Below, piece after piece: positions 1-8,641 of a stretch of 64,000 bases of DNA. Origin of the DNA: Idiomarina sp. X4 (GTDB lineage Bacteria; Pseudomonadota; Gammaproteobacteria; Enterobacterales; Alteromonadaceae); NCBI RefSeq assembly GCF_002808045.1, contig NZ_CP025000.1, forward strand, positions 372,001-436,000, in the 5' to 3' direction. A program made the translations under genes and the position numbers. Each line of letters starts with the position of its first letter. The stretch's first letter is position 1. A model generated the notes under the pieces. The model was not told where the DNA came from. It saw only the letters and a program-made list of their open reading frames with translations, and did no database searches.

Positions 1-794
1 ACAGACAATAACAGCGCGGGAATTTGAGCGACCAAACCGTCACCAATGGTCAGCAAGGTATACACTTCGACCGCTTCACCGAAAGTCAGGCCGTATTGGA
101 TCATACCAATCAGCAGACCACCGACAATGTTGATAAGCAGGATAAGAATGCCGGCAATGGCGTCGCCTTTAACGAACTTACTGGCACCATCCATCGAGCC
201 GTAGAAGTCCGCTTCCCGAGTGACGTCACTACGTCGAGCTTTGGCTTCTTCCTGGTTAATAAGGCCGGCGTTCAAGTCAGCATCAATAGCCATTTGCTTA
301 CCTGGCATGGCGTCCAACGTAAAGCGAGCGGTTACTTCGGAGATACGCCCCGCACCCTTGGTGATAACCACGAAGTTGATAATGACAAGAATGGCGAAGA
401 CGACTAAACCAACGGTGTAGTTACCGCCGATGACAACACTACCAAACGCTTCAATGACGCTACCAGCAGCGCCTGGTCCATTGTGACCCTCTAGTAGAAC
501 GATACGTGTCGATGCCACGTTTAAGCTAAGCCGCAATACTGTGGCGATAAGCAGAACGGTCGGAAAGGCAGCGAAATCCAGTGGCCTTTGGGTATAAACC
601 GCTACCAGCATAACCACGAGCGATAGTGTAATAGAGAACGAAAACAGAATATCCAGCACCATAGCCGGAATAGGCAGCACCACCATCGCCAAAATGGCCA
701 TAATGGCTAAAGGCGTACCAAAGCCTTTAATTAAATGGGCATTGTTTTGCGTGAAATTTCTTAAACTTACTAACTTTTCGGCACCGCTCGCCAT
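1..794 (-). CDS. flhA: Flagellar export apparatus protein FlhA (N-terminal part, cut by window edge)
   Basis: FlhA is the large inner-membrane component of the flagellar type III export gate. Reading leftward from the ATG at 794, 264 codons are visible and the frame is still open at base 1, so the cytoplasmic C-terminal domain lies outside. The protein starts MASGAEKLVSL, then has closely spaced hydrophobic helices and the family's conserved loop (IDADLNAG, then EAKARR and DFYGSMDGASKFVKGD), which is diagnostic of the FlhA/FHIPEP family. A sigma54-like site lies 45 nt upstream at 839-853. The gene is divergent from the minor prepilin genes and about 10 kb from the main flagellar block of this window. 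Confidence 0.93.
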   Translation of the reverse strand, partial: MASGAEKLVSLRNFTQNNAHLIKGFGTPLAIMAILAMVVLPIPAMVLDILFSFSITLSLVVMLVAVYTQRPLDFAAFPTVLLIATVLRLSLNVASTRIVLLEGHNGPGAAGSVIEAFGSVVIGGNYTVGLVVFAILVIINFVVITKGAGRISEVTARFTLDAMPGKQMAIDADLNAGLINQEEAKARRSDVTREADFYGSMDGASKFVKGDAIAGILILLINIVGGLLIGMIQYGLTFGEAVEVYTLLTIGDGLVAQIPALLLS

Positions 795-838
795 ACGTCT
801 TCCTGTTGCGTCAAAAAGTTGAACCTGCGGTGTTTTAT

Positions 839-853
839 TCAAGAATCGAGCCA
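839..853 (-). promoter_or_regulatory. Candidate sigma54 promoter of flhA
   Basis: Minus strand TGGCTCG-ATTC-TTGA matches the sigma54 pattern TGGCACG-N4-TTGC except at two positions, one of them the -12 C. It sits 45 nt before the flhA start. Better versions of the same motif precede flgB, flgF and flgT in this window, which supports it, but the -12 mismatch leaves it uncertain. Confidence 0.4.
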
Positions 854-951
854 GCTTTTTAAGTACTTGCTGACAATACGGTACGAGCTAGCTTACAGAC
901 ATTTTTTGGCCTACGGCTAAACTATCAGCACTTTGAATAACAGGGGGCTAT

Positions 952-1368
952 GTGCGCGGTTACTCCTTAATCGAATTACTAATTGCGCTGGCTATAACAG
1001 CTGGGCTAGGCGCCTTGTCGATGCCTTTGTTCAAACAGCAGACTGAGAGTTTATTACTGCAGCAGGCAAGTTCTCGCTGGTTGTCGTATTTACATCAGAT
1101 CAAAGCAAAGGCACAACGAGCAGAGAGCGGCATAACTGCGGAGCTGGTGCCTCTCGAGGGGCGTTCAAAGGTGTTTGAGTTGGCAACAGAGTCGACTTAT
1201 AGCTCAACAAGACCGTTAATATTCTACGATGATTCTGGTGGTGCGTCGCCCGGTCATATTCGCATTATGAACAATAGCAATACCGTGAAAGTCATTATTA
1301 GCAGTAAAGGACGTATTCGCTCCTGTGTCAGTCATGGAGCATCTTTGCCGAGTTTGTCCTTATGCTAG
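952..1368 (+). CDS. Minor type IV prepilin, PpdA/GspH-FimT-like
   Basis: 138 aa minor prepilin. It begins with an almost leaderless PilD site (MRG followed by YSLIELL), then the hydrophobic pilin helix at about residues 4-25. The C-terminal part contains GHIRIMNNSN...VIISSKGRIRSC, which resembles the C-terminal GHIRF...LVVSPWGRLRLC of E. coli PpdA (as I remember that sequence), so PpdA is a better match than a T2SS GspH. The start is GTG at 952; an ATG two bases earlier is in another frame. A GGGGG run just upstream may serve as the ribosome site. It is the first gene of a four-gene overlapping set and overlaps the next gene by 7 nt. Likely role: priming or tip complex of a type IV or competence pilus. 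Confidence 0.72.
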   Translation: MRGYSLIELLIALAITAGLGALSMPLFKQQTESLLLQQASSRWLSYLHQIKAKAQRAESGITAELVPLEGRSKVFELATESTYSSTRPLIFYDDSGGASPGHIRIMNNSNTVKVIISSKGRIRSCVSHGASLPSLSLC

Positions 1369-1886
1369 ACAGAAACCTTGCTCAAAAAAGTCATGGGTAC
1401 AGCTTAATTGAAGTGCTTATTGCTGCGTCACTGGGAGCCATTATTGTCATGACCGCACAAAAGCTATTGCAATGGCAGAAAGGCGCTCAACATAGCTCGA
1501 TATCGAAGGCAGTTTTTATGTTGAACGGGCAAGCGGTTGCAGGGGAGTTTTTTAGCAGTTTAAGCAACGCGGTGGTTGACGGCATGCAACGCCCAGAGCG
1601 TGGTTGCTACGTCTTCCCGACACAAGACGGAGGCTCTGTCGGCTTTCGGGTTAGACATTATCAGTTGCAGCATAACCCAATGACACTGGACTGTGCGGGT
1701 TATGGTTGGCAGTCATTGACCGACAGAGCTCAGTTTAAGGTTTTGGAGTTATTGGTTGAAACCAGCGCTTCATTAACTCCTGAAGACAGCTCTAAATTAT
1801 TTATTAACCTGTCGACTTCACGAGACACAAAGGAAGGTATTCAGGAACAGCAATTTAAGCGGACACTTACCGTTTTCTCTCAGTAA
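1362..1886 (+). CDS. Minor type IV prepilin, PpdB/PilW-like
   Basis: 174 aa. A short leader ends in SHG, followed by YSLIEVLIAASLGAII, the prepilin peptidase site with Glu at position +5 and the start of the pilin helix. Downstream, VGFRVRHYQL...DCAGYGWQSL resembles the E. coli PpdB segment IGFRLKEHVL...SCEGKGWDKV, and length (174 against about 187) and operon position also fit. Two cysteines (GCYVFP and LDCAG) could form the disulfide typical of PilW/PpdB. It starts inside the end of the preceding prepilin gene, so translation is probably coupled. Confidence 0.72.
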   Translation: MLDRNLAQKSHGYSLIEVLIAASLGAIIVMTAQKLLQWQKGAQHSSISKAVFMLNGQAVAGEFFSSLSNAVVDGMQRPERGCYVFPTQDGGSVGFRVRHYQLQHNPMTLDCAGYGWQSLTDRAQFKVLELLVETSASLTPEDSSKLFINLSTSRDTKEGIQEQQFKRTLTVFSQ

Positions 1887-1904
1887 CAGAAATGGATATT
1901 CATT

Positions 1905-2099
1905 ATGAAAGCGAAAGGATTCGCGTTGATACTGACGTTAGTGACACTCATAAGCCTGAGCTCCGCGAGCTTGGCCGCCTTGTTATTTTACGCACAAATG
2001 GTGGAGGCTCAACAAGCGCACCAATGGCAAGTGCTTTCTAAACAAATTGAGGCAGACTTTAACCAACAAAAGGCGCTTTATGAGTCAGCGCAGCAGTAA
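1905..2099 (+). CDS. Very short PilX/YgdB-like minor pilin
   Basis: 64 aa. It consists of MKAKG, a hydrophobic helix (FALILTLVTLISLSSASLAA) and only about 35 further polar residues. The KGFALI start and the lack of a +5 Glu resemble PilX/YgdB-type components, and it sits third, where ygdB lies in the E. coli ppdA-ppdB-ygdB-ppdC set. It is about half the length of E. coli YgdB (about 135 aa), with no globular domain. The next gene starts inside it (2080), so this looks like compaction rather than a frameshift. An AAAGCGAAAGG-rich start region leaves the ribosome site unclear. Confidence 0.6.
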   Translation: MKAKGFALILTLVTLISLSSASLAALLFYAQMVEAQQAHQWQVLSKQIEADFNQQKALYESAQQ

Positions 2100-2424
2100 A
2101 GGTTTTTCACTGGTTGAGACATTAGTCGCTTCCGCACTTGTGGCGATGTGGGCTGTAAGCAGCCAGCAACTGCTGCAGATTGGGTTGGCTGCTATTAAAA
2201 GAGCTGAACGCAAAGCCCTGGCTGTTGAGGTTTTAAATAGTTATATACAGGACTCTCACCGTACTTGGAAAAATGGCTCTCCTCCGGCACCTGAAGCCAA
2301 GGTTAACGGATTTCTTATCAACTCCATTATTAACTTAATAGACGAGAACAATGCTTCAGTTGATACCGAAGTAACCTGGGGCGAAGACAACTCTTACTCG
2401 TTACAAATCTGGTTATCTCGATAA
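2080..2424 (+). CDS. Minor type IV prepilin, PpdC/PilV-like
   Basis: 114 aa from the ATG at 2080, which has AAAAGG 6-9 nt upstream; a longer reading from TTG 2047 is less likely. The leader MSQRSSKG is followed by FSLVETLVASALVAM: peptidase site, +5 Glu and pilin helix. Length and last position match E. coli PpdC (about 107 aa). It overlaps the preceding mini-pilin gene by 20 nt. With the other three it would form a minor-pilin priming complex; the major pilin and assembly ATPases are not in this window. Confidence 0.68.
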   Translation: MSQRSSKGFSLVETLVASALVAMWAVSSQQLLQIGLAAIKRAERKALAVEVLNSYIQDSHRTWKNGSPPAPEAKVNGFLINSIINLIDENNASVDTEVTWGEDNSYSLQIWLSR

Positions 2425-2452
2425 ATTAGCAATAACTTATTTATAATATATA

Positions 2453-2509
2453 ATGAATAAAATAGAATGGACAAAAAGAGCCGCAAAGAGAGATGAACGC
2501 ACCTACTGA
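2453..2509 (+). pseudogene. Remnant of a RelE/HigB-type toxin gene
   Basis: An ATG at 2453 opens 18 codons reading MNKIEWTKRAAKRDERTY, then TGA. The opening IEW-KRA--K pattern is how many RelE/ParE/HigB-family toxins begin. The antitoxin ATG (2493) lies inside this frame, so the rest of the toxin is gone and the antitoxin now follows the stub directly. Inference: internal deletion of the toxin body from a toxin-antitoxin operon. The stub could also be a meaningless short frame. Confidence 0.5.
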
Positions 2510-2825
2510 CGTACAAATTATTGAGAAAAATGGGCAACCCGAATATGCCGTTATTCCCTACGAAGATTATATCGCCTTGCTCCACTCTCAAAACAGCAAT
2601 GAATTTATTCCTCACGAGGTAGTAGAGCTCAGCCTATCAACAGGCGGCAATATGGTCGCGGCCTGGAGAAAGTTTAAGAAAACTAGTCAGGCGGAGTTAG
2701 CGGGTAAGCTTGGTATTTCACAATCAGCCGTCGCGCAGATGGAGCGCCCGGGGTATAACCCAAGAAGCGATACGTTAAAACGCATCGCTATTGCGTTGGA
2801 TATTAGTCCGGAACAGTTATTTTAA
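2493..2825 (+). CDS. XRE-family HTH antitoxin (orphan)
   Basis: 110 aa. Residues 1-35 (VQIIEKNGQPEYAVIPYEDYIALL) look like a Phd/YefM-type N-terminus. Residues about 50-108 are a classic lambda-repressor-like helix-turn-helix (SQAELAGKLGISQSAVAQMER, then SDTLKRIAIALDISPEQLF). The combination is typical of antitoxins paired with RelE/HigB toxins. A usual partner would be encoded just upstream, where only an 18-codon stub remains, so the protein may act now only as a DNA-binding regulator or as an anti-toxin for incoming homologues. GAGAG precedes the ATG. The gene ends 12 bp before the convergent ispH. Confidence 0.8.
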   Translation: MNAPTDVQIIEKNGQPEYAVIPYEDYIALLHSQNSNEFIPHEVVELSLSTGGNMVAAWRKFKKTSQAELAGKLGISQSAVAQMERPGYNPRSDTLKRIAIALDISPEQLF

Positions 2826-2837
2826 CAGCCACTAAAA

Positions 2838-3782
2838 CTAAGCTGCTGGATGAGGTCTTAATTCTGGTGGAATAGAGAAAGTGATGTTTTCTTCGCGACC
2901 ACTGAGCTCTACTGCGGTTTTGCCGCCCCAGGACTGCAACTTGGCAATGACTTCCTGCACCAATACTTCAGGTGCTGATGCGCCGGCTGTGACAGCGACT
3001 TTCTCTTTGTCTTCAAGCCACGACTTATCGATACAGCTGGCATCATCAATTAAATAAGCCGGTGTGCCCATCTTTTCTGACAGCTCACGCAAACGATTTG
3101 AGTTCGAGCTATTGCGCGCACCGACGACCAGCATTATATCCGCGTCACTTGCCAGTTCACGCACAGCATCCTGACGGTTTTGTGTTGCGTAGCAGATGTC
3201 GTCTTTGCGAGGACCGTTAATATCAGGAAACTTTTGACGCAGGGCTTCAATAACATCAGCGGTGTCATCAACCGACAACGTTGTTTGGCTCATGTAATGA
3301 AGGTTTTTCGGGTCTTTCACTTCCAGCTTTTCAACGTCTTCCGGCGACTCAACCAGATAAATACCGCCGTTTTCATTTTTATACTGGCCCATTGTGCCTT
3401 CAACTTCCGGATGGCCGGCATGACCAATGAGCACACACTCGTGGCCTTTTCGGCTGGCACGGGTGACTTCCATATGTACCTTAGTCACTAGCGGACACGT
3501 GGCATCAAACACTTTTAAACCCCGCTCTTTGGCTTCCTGACGCACCGCCTGAGAAACACCGTGAGCACTGAAAATCACAATATGATCGTCTGGCACTTCA
3601 TGCAGCTCTTCAACAAAAATAGCGCCTGCGTCACGTAGTTTATTGACGACGTATTTGTTGTGAACCACCTCATGACGCACATAAATTGGCGGCTCAAAAA
3701 TCTCTAAAGCACGCTCAACAATGGTTATGGCTCTATCAACACCTGCACAAAAGCCACGTGGGTTCGCCAACAAAATCTGCAT
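2838..3782 (-). CDS. ispH: 4-hydroxy-3-methylbut-2-enyl diphosphate reductase (IspH/LytB)
   Basis: 314 aa. Last enzyme of the MEP isoprenoid pathway, reducing HMBPP to IPP and DMAPP with a [4Fe-4S] cluster. The three cluster cysteines are visible: Cys12 in [10 protein letters not shown], one in [12 protein letters not shown], and one in [11 protein letters not shown]. The family's HGVS and [11 protein letters not shown] motifs are present. The start is ATG 3782 with AGGAGG just upstream; a TTG six codons earlier would place that Shine-Dalgarno inside the gene. It is the last gene of ribF-ileS-lspA-fkpB-ispH, the same order as in E. coli. Confidence 0.97.
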   Translation of the reverse strand: MQILLANPRGFCAGVDRAITIVERALEIFEPPIYVRHEVVHNKYVVNKLRDAGAIFVEELHEVPDDHIVIFSAHGVSQAVRQEAKERGLKVFDATCPLVTKVHMEVTRASRKGHECVLIGHAGHPEVEGTMGQYKNENGGIYLVESPEDVEKLEVKDPKNLHYMSQTTLSVDDTADVIEALRQKFPDINGPRKDDICYATQNRQDAVRELASDADIMLVVGARNSSNSNRLRELSEKMGTPAYLIDDASCIDKSWLEDKEKVAVTAGASAPEVLVQEVIAKLQSWGGKTAVELSGREENITFSIPPELRPHPAA

Positions 3783-3813
3783 ATGTCCTCCTGCGTTCAA
3801 CCGACTCCGTCAG

Positions 3814-4254
3814 TTACGGCTCAACGCTGATAATTTCTACTTCAAAAATCACCGTCTGGCCTGCCAGCGGGTGATTAAAATCGATAGTCACTGTTGGACC
3901 TTCAATTTTTCGAACAATTCCCGGTAAATCCGTTCCATCCGGCTGGGTAAAGGCTAAAATAGCGCCAACCTCAGGCTTAGTGTCATCACTAAACTTAGCC
4001 GAATCAACGTAGTAATAGTTGTCCGGGTTCGGCTCTCCAAAAGCGTCCTTAGGCTCCAACGTGAATTCACGCTCAGCGCCTTCACGAAGCCCTACTAAAC
4101 AGGCTTCAAAATTTTCCGTTAAGCTGCCATCGCCCATACGGAACTTGGCCGGTTTACCCGACATTTTCGTACTGTCTGCAACCGAACCGTCGGTCAGCTT
4201 AATGGTAAAGTGCATGACCACTTCGCGGCCATGCTCAATTGGTAAACGACTCAA
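3814..4254 (-). CDS. fkpB: FKBP-type peptidyl-prolyl isomerase, SlpA/FkpB type
   Basis: 146 aa soluble FKBP of the SlpA/SlyD group, a cytoplasmic prolyl isomerase and chaperone. Family segments are MHFTIKLTDGSVADST, the KPAKFRMGDGSL stretch, LVGLREGAEREFTLEP, and the C-terminal VTIDFNHPLAGQTVIFEVEI, nearly the same wording as E. coli FkpB. The likely start is TTG 4254, with an AGGGG a few bases upstream formed at the lspA stop codon; no ATG lies between the two genes, and the internal ATG in VVMHF would cut the first strand. The spacing of 9 bp to lspA supports cotranscription. Confidence 0.93.
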   Translation of the reverse strand: MSRLPIEHGREVVMHFTIKLTDGSVADSTKMSGKPAKFRMGDGSLTENFEACLVGLREGAEREFTLEPKDAFGEPNPDNYYYVDSAKFSDDTKPEVGAILAFTQPDGTDLPGIVRKIEGPTVTIDFNHPLAGQTVIFEVEIISVEP

Positions 4255-4263
4255 AACGTACCC

Positions 4264-4788
4264 CTACGACTTGTCACCGCCGTCTAATTTGTCACGACGG
4301 TTATCAAAAAAGGCTTCCAGCAGCATCAAAGCAGCGCCTATCGTTATTGCCATATCAGCAACGTTAAACGCAGGCCAGTGCCACCCTTGATAATGCACAT
4401 CGAAAAAGTCGATGACATAACCGTACATCAAGCGATCAGCAACGTTGCCTATCGCTCCGGCTAGAATGAGCGCAAAAGCCAGGTTTTGGCGCCACAATCC
4501 AACTGGGTTACGGCGCATCCAAATAAGCAAGACCACACTAATGGCAATCGCGATAGCCGTAAACAGCCAACGCTGCCAGCCGCCACTGTCACTTAAAAAG
4601 CTAAATGCAGCACCGTAGTTATGGACATAGGTGAAGTTGAACAAGCCCTCTATGACCACGCGACTTTCATACAGCTCGAACTCACCAGCCACCCAAATTT
4701 TGGTGACTTGGTCGATCACGAACAGCAACAGCGTCAGCCACAAAAAGCGTAAGCCAGTGGCTCTTTTTGAGTGTGCAAAATCAGGCAA
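4264..4788 (-). CDS. lspA: Lipoprotein signal peptidase II (LspA)
   Basis: Inner-membrane aspartic protease that cleaves the signal peptide of diacylglyceryl-modified prolipoproteins. Four hydrophobic helices are visible. The catalytic-aspartate blocks are present: [19 protein letters not shown] and [12 protein letters not shown], with the family block [15 protein letters not shown] place the start at TTG 4788 (protein [15 protein letters not shown]), because GAGGAG lies about 8 nt upstream and it overlaps the ileS stop in the usual way. An in-frame ATG at 4812 inside ileS has no visible ribosome site but is an alternative. The protein would be 174 aa from 4788. Confidence 0.93.
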   Translation of the reverse strand: MPDFAHSKRATGLRFLWLTLLLFVIDQVTKIWVAGEFELYESRVVIEGLFNFTYVHNYGAAFSFLSDSGGWQRWLFTAIAIAISVVLLIWMRRNPVGLWRQNLAFALILAGAIGNVADRLMYGYVIDFFDVHYQGWHWPAFNVADMAITIGAALMLLEAFFDNRRDKLDGGDKS

Positions 4789-7615
4789 AACGACGCTCCT
4801 CACCTTCACCATCAATATTGGTTACACAGCGCTGACACAAATCGTCGTGCTCTGGCAAAGTGCCTACTTCTTCACGATGATGCCAGCAGCGCTCACATTT
4901 TTTATAAGCACTCGGCTTCACTTCCACCGCAAGCGCCAGCTTCTCCGCTTTAACCGCGTTAGCTGGAGCGTTATCCAAAGCATCAACACGAGCTTCAGAG
5001 GTCAACAATGCAAAACGCAGCTCTTCACCTAAACGGTTCAGAGAGGTCGCCAGCTTATCATCGGCATATAAGGTTACTTCTGCCTGCAGCGAGCCGCCAA
5101 TCACATCGTCACGACGCGCTTGCTCCAGCGCTTGATTAACGGTGTCTCTGACATCCAACAGCTGCATCCAGAATGCGTTTTCGGTGTCACTCACACCGGC
5201 AAACTCGCTAAAGCCTTCATACCAACTTTCGGTAAAGACATACTCGCCACGCTCGCCCGGCAATAAGCCCCAAATTTCCTGAGCCGTAAAGCTACAAATT
5301 GGGGCCATCCAACGAACCAACGCTTCGGCGATATGATGCAGTGCGGTCTGACATGAACGACGCGCCAATCCTTCAGATTTAGCCGTATACTGGCGGTCTT
5401 TAATGATATCCAGATAGAAACTGCCCAGCTCAATTGAACAGAAGTGCATTAATTTTTGCACTACGCTGTGGAACTGGTAACTGTCATAAGCTTCCAGTAA
5501 TTGTTTCTGTAAATCTGCAGCACGACCGACAATCCAGCGATCCAGCTCGACCATGTCGTCCATTTCAACGGTATCTTTTTTCGGGTCGAAACCACTTAAA
5601 TTCGCTAACAAGAAGCGTGACGTATTACGAATACGTCGGTACGCATCGGCAGAGCGCTTCAGAATTTCATCGGATACCGTCATTTCACCTGAATAATCGG
5701 CCGAAGCAACCCACAAGCGCAGAATGTCGCCACCCAGCTTATTCATCACATCCTGTGGCGCAACCACGTTACCCACTGACTTCGACATCTTGCGACCTTG
5801 TGCGTCAACAGTAAAGCCGTGTGTCAGAACCTGGTGATATGGCGCTTCCTCATACATGGCGACGCCTGTGACCAATGAGCTCTGGAACCAGCCGCGGTGC
5901 TGATCCGAGCCTTCCAGGTACAAGTCTGCTGGCCAACGTAAACCATCAAATTCGCGTAATACACAGTGGTGTGTCACGCCCGAGTCGAACCAAACGTCCA
6001 GCGTGTCGGTGACTTTACGGTATTTGTTCGCTTCATCGCCCAACAACGTCTCTGGCTCTAAATCGAACCACGCCTGCACACCCTCTTTTTCAATCAGCTG
6101 TGCGACTTTTTCCATGAGCTCCAGCGTGTTCGGGTGCAGCTCATCGGTTTCGCGGTTCACGAAAACAGCAATAGGGTTACCCCAGGTACGCTGACGCGAA
6201 ATACACCAGTCCGGCCGCCCTTCAACCATTGACTCAATGCGACTTTGCCCCCACTCAGGGAACCAGCCCACTTTCTTAATTTGTTCTAAAGCGCCGGCAC
6301 GCAAGCCTTTCTTGTCCATGCTAATAAACCACTGCGGCGTCGCGCGGAAAATAATCGGCGTCTTATGGCGCCAGCAATGCGGGTACGAGTGGTTATAACT
6401 CTCGGCATGCATCAGGTTGCCAACTTCGCGCAGCTTATCCACGATAGGCTCGTTCGCTTTGAAGACATGCTGACCAGCAAATAATGGCGTATCGTCTTTA
6501 TACACACCGTTATCGCCCACCGGATTGTACACTTCCAGTCCGTATCTCTGCCCCACTAAAAAGTCATCAACACCGTGACCCGGTGCGGTGTGTACACAGC
6601 CTGTACCACTTTCCGTTGTAACGTGATCGCCTAAAATCACCGGCACTCGCAGGTCAAATAATGGGTGCTGTAGCTGCAACCCTTCTAAGTCTTTGCCCTT
6701 GCAGAAGCCAAGCTTATGATAATGCGCAATGTTCCAGCGCTCCATGCAGTCCGTGACCAGGTCGTCAGCTAAAATGACGCGCTCTGCCGGCTGTTCGCCG
6801 TCGGCTTCAATTTGCACTAGCGTGTACTCAAGGCCTTCGGCCAAAGTTACCGCACGATTTGCCGGAATGGTCCACGGAGTGGTGGTCCAGATAACCATGC
6901 TGACATCGCCTTCACCCACATGCCCCTCTGGCGTGCTAAAGCGCTCAACGGTTTCAGCTGTTGCCGCAGCTGGCATGCGAACATCAATGGCTGGTGAGTT
7001 CTTGTCTTTGTACTCAACTTCCGCTTCAGCCAATGCAGAACCACAATCTGTACACCAATGCACCGGCTTAAAGCCTTGATGCAAGTGGCCTTTATCAATA
7101 ATTTTGGCCAATGCACGTACACTGTCCGCTTCCTGTTTAAAGTTCATGGTCAGGTACGGCTTGTCCCAGTCACCTAGTACGCCCAGACGTTTGAAGTCAG
7201 TACGCTGTTGGTCAATCTGGGTTTGCGCGTATTCACGGCATTTTTCACGAAACTGAGCTAAATCGAGCTTTTTACCCGGTTTACCGTGCTTTTTCTCAAC
7301 CTGTAGTTCAATAGGTAATCCGTGGCAGTCCCAGCCAGGCACATACGGCGCGTCAAAGTCGCTTAATGTTTTCGCTTTAACAATAACGTCTTTCAGGATT
7401 TTGTTTACGGCGTGACCAATGTGAATTTGCCCGTTTGCGTACGGAGGACCATCGTGCAAAATAAATTTCGGCTTGCCACTCTTGGCTTCACGAATTTGAC
7501 CGTAGAGGTCATCTTCATACCATTGCTCCAGCATTTTAGGCTCGCGTTGAGCCAAGTTGCCGCGCATTGGAAACGCTGTTTCCGGCAAGTTTAGGGTGTG
7601 TTTGTAATCACTCAT
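4781..7615 (-). CDS. ileS: Isoleucyl-tRNA synthetase
   Basis: 944 aa class I aminoacyl-tRNA synthetase charging tRNA-Ile. The HIGH motif is at residues 65-68 ([11 protein letters not shown]), and KMSKS appears in [11 protein letters not shown] about two thirds along. The editing domain contains [14 protein letters not shown] and [15 protein letters not shown]. The C-terminal zinc finger is CERCW...CQRC. Length equals that of the E. coli enzyme, so it is the bacterial type 1 form. It lies 26 bp after ribF and overlaps lspA at its 3' end. Confidence 0.98.
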   Translation of the reverse strand: MSDYKHTLNLPETAFPMRGNLAQREPKMLEQWYEDDLYGQIREAKSGKPKFILHDGPPYANGQIHIGHAVNKILKDVIVKAKTLSDFDAPYVPGWDCHGLPIELQVEKKHGKPGKKLDLAQFREKCREYAQTQIDQQRTDFKRLGVLGDWDKPYLTMNFKQEADSVRALAKIIDKGHLHQGFKPVHWCTDCGSALAEAEVEYKDKNSPAIDVRMPAAATAETVERFSTPEGHVGEGDVSMVIWTTTPWTIPANRAVTLAEGLEYTLVQIEADGEQPAERVILADDLVTDCMERWNIAHYHKLGFCKGKDLEGLQLQHPLFDLRVPVILGDHVTTESGTGCVHTAPGHGVDDFLVGQRYGLEVYNPVGDNGVYKDDTPLFAGQHVFKANEPIVDKLREVGNLMHAESYNHSYPHCWRHKTPIIFRATPQWFISMDKKGLRAGALEQIKKVGWFPEWGQSRIESMVEGRPDWCISRQRTWGNPIAVFVNRETDELHPNTLELMEKVAQLIEKEGVQAWFDLEPETLLGDEANKYRKVTDTLDVWFDSGVTHHCVLREFDGLRWPADLYLEGSDQHRGWFQSSLVTGVAMYEEAPYHQVLTHGFTVDAQGRKMSKSVGNVVAPQDVMNKLGGDILRLWVASADYSGEMTVSDEILKRSADAYRRIRNTSRFLLANLSGFDPKKDTVEMDDMVELDRWIVGRAADLQKQLLEAYDSYQFHSVVQKLMHFCSIELGSFYLDIIKDRQYTAKSEGLARRSCQTALHHIAEALVRWMAPICSFTAQEIWGLLPGERGEYVFTESWYEGFSEFAGVSDTENAFWMQLLDVRDTVNQALEQARRDDVIGGSLQAEVTLYADDKLATSLNRLGEELRFALLTSEARVDALDNAPANAVKAEKLALAVEVKPSAYKKCERCWHHREEVGTLPEHDDLCQRCVTNIDGEGEERRFA

Positions 7616-7641
7616 TAGTCACTGTTTCCATTTCCGCATAG

Positions 7642-8580
7642 TTACTGACTCCGGCACGCTAAAGCATCGCGTGCGCGGGCGGCATCTTTTTCAATTTGTT
7701 CTTGTAAGTGCTGTAACGACGCAAAGCGTTGCTCGTTACGCAGTTTAGCCACCGGAGTGACCGTTAAATTCTGACCGTACAGATTGCCTGAAAACTCAAA
7801 CAAATGCACCTCTAGCTGCACTTCGTCGCCATTTAATGTGGGGCGTGTGCCTAAATTGGCAACACCGGAATAAGTTTGTCCACTCTGTTCGTGCGACGCC
7901 GTTACCGCAAACACGCCATGAAGCGGGCTTTTAAGACGTTTTAATGGCACATTGGCGGTAGGGAAGCCAATCGTCCGGCCGTTCTTGCGACCATGAACCA
8001 CTTTCCCCATCATTTGGTACGGTCGGCCCAGCATTTGTTCGGCAAGCTCAAAATCACCGTTATCCAGCGCCTGGCGAATGGCGGTGCTGCTGACACGCTG
8101 CTGTTGTTGACGATAGCTGCGCGTATCGACCACTTCAAAGCCCAGCTTGTCGCCTTCTTTTTTCAGCAGCTCAAAGTCACCCTCTCGCTTATAGCCAAAG
8201 CGAAAGTCGTCTCCCACCACCAGGAATTTTACGCCCAGCTTTTTAACCAGGGTCTGTTCAATGAATTCCTGAGCCGGCTGGCTAGCAAACTTTTTATTAA
8301 ATTCAATAACGATATGACGGTCGATATTCTGCGCTTTTAACGCCGTATACTTCTCGCGCCAATTGGTCAGGCGTGCCGGTGCTTGTCCGGGCTGAAACAA
8401 CTCTTGCGGCTGCGGCTCAAAGGTCATAACAGCTGACGGAACACCAAGCTGTTTTGCTTTCTCACGAACCTGAGCCAATACCGCCTGATGGCCCAAATGC
8501 ACGCCATCGAAATTACCGATGGTCAGCACACAGCCATTGTGTTCATCTCGTAAGTTATGAGTACCGCGAATCAGTTCCAT
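7642..8580 (-). CDS. ribF: Bifunctional riboflavin kinase / FAD synthetase
   Basis: 312 aa enzyme making FMN from riboflavin and then FAD. The N-terminal adenylyltransferase half shows TIGNFDGVHLGHQ (about residues 20-32) and the VVGDDFRFGYKREGDF and VSSTAIRQAL segments. The C-terminal flavokinase half shows GRKNGRTIGFPTANV, GVANLGTRPT and EVHLFEF. The gene opens the ribF-ileS-lspA-fkpB-ispH cluster and follows murJ with a 61 bp gap. The start at ATG 8580 matches the usual N-terminus. Confidence 0.97.
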   Translation of the reverse strand: MELIRGTHNLRDEHNGCVLTIGNFDGVHLGHQAVLAQVREKAKQLGVPSAVMTFEPQPQELFQPGQAPARLTNWREKYTALKAQNIDRHIVIEFNKKFASQPAQEFIEQTLVKKLGVKFLVVGDDFRFGYKREGDFELLKKEGDKLGFEVVDTRSYRQQQQRVSSTAIRQALDNGDFELAEQMLGRPYQMMGKVVHGRKNGRTIGFPTANVPLKRLKSPLHGVFAVTASHEQSGQTYSGVANLGTRPTLNGDEVQLEVHLFEFSGNLYGQNLTVTPVAKLRNEQRFASLQHLQEQIEKDAARARDALACRSQ

Positions 8581-8641
8581 ACCCGAACAGTCTTAAGGTC
8601 GTTTGAGAAAGTCGCGATTATAACCGATAACCGCGTGATAA

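Noticed and set aside
24..407. Plus-strand open frame of 127 codons at the window start
   Set aside because: It is antisense to flhA, whose reading is strongly conserved in wording; no ribosome site or family resemblance.
952..2424. Interpretation of the prepilin genes as T2SS pseudopilins or an MSHA locus
   Set aside because: Gene order, small sizes and C-terminal segments fit ppdA-ppdB-ygdB-ppdC better, and no gsp or msh assembly genes are near.
3783..3800. Longer N-terminus for IspH (start TTG 3800)
   Set aside because: It would include the AGGAGG that serves ATG 3782, and IspH proteins start directly before the first cluster cysteine region.
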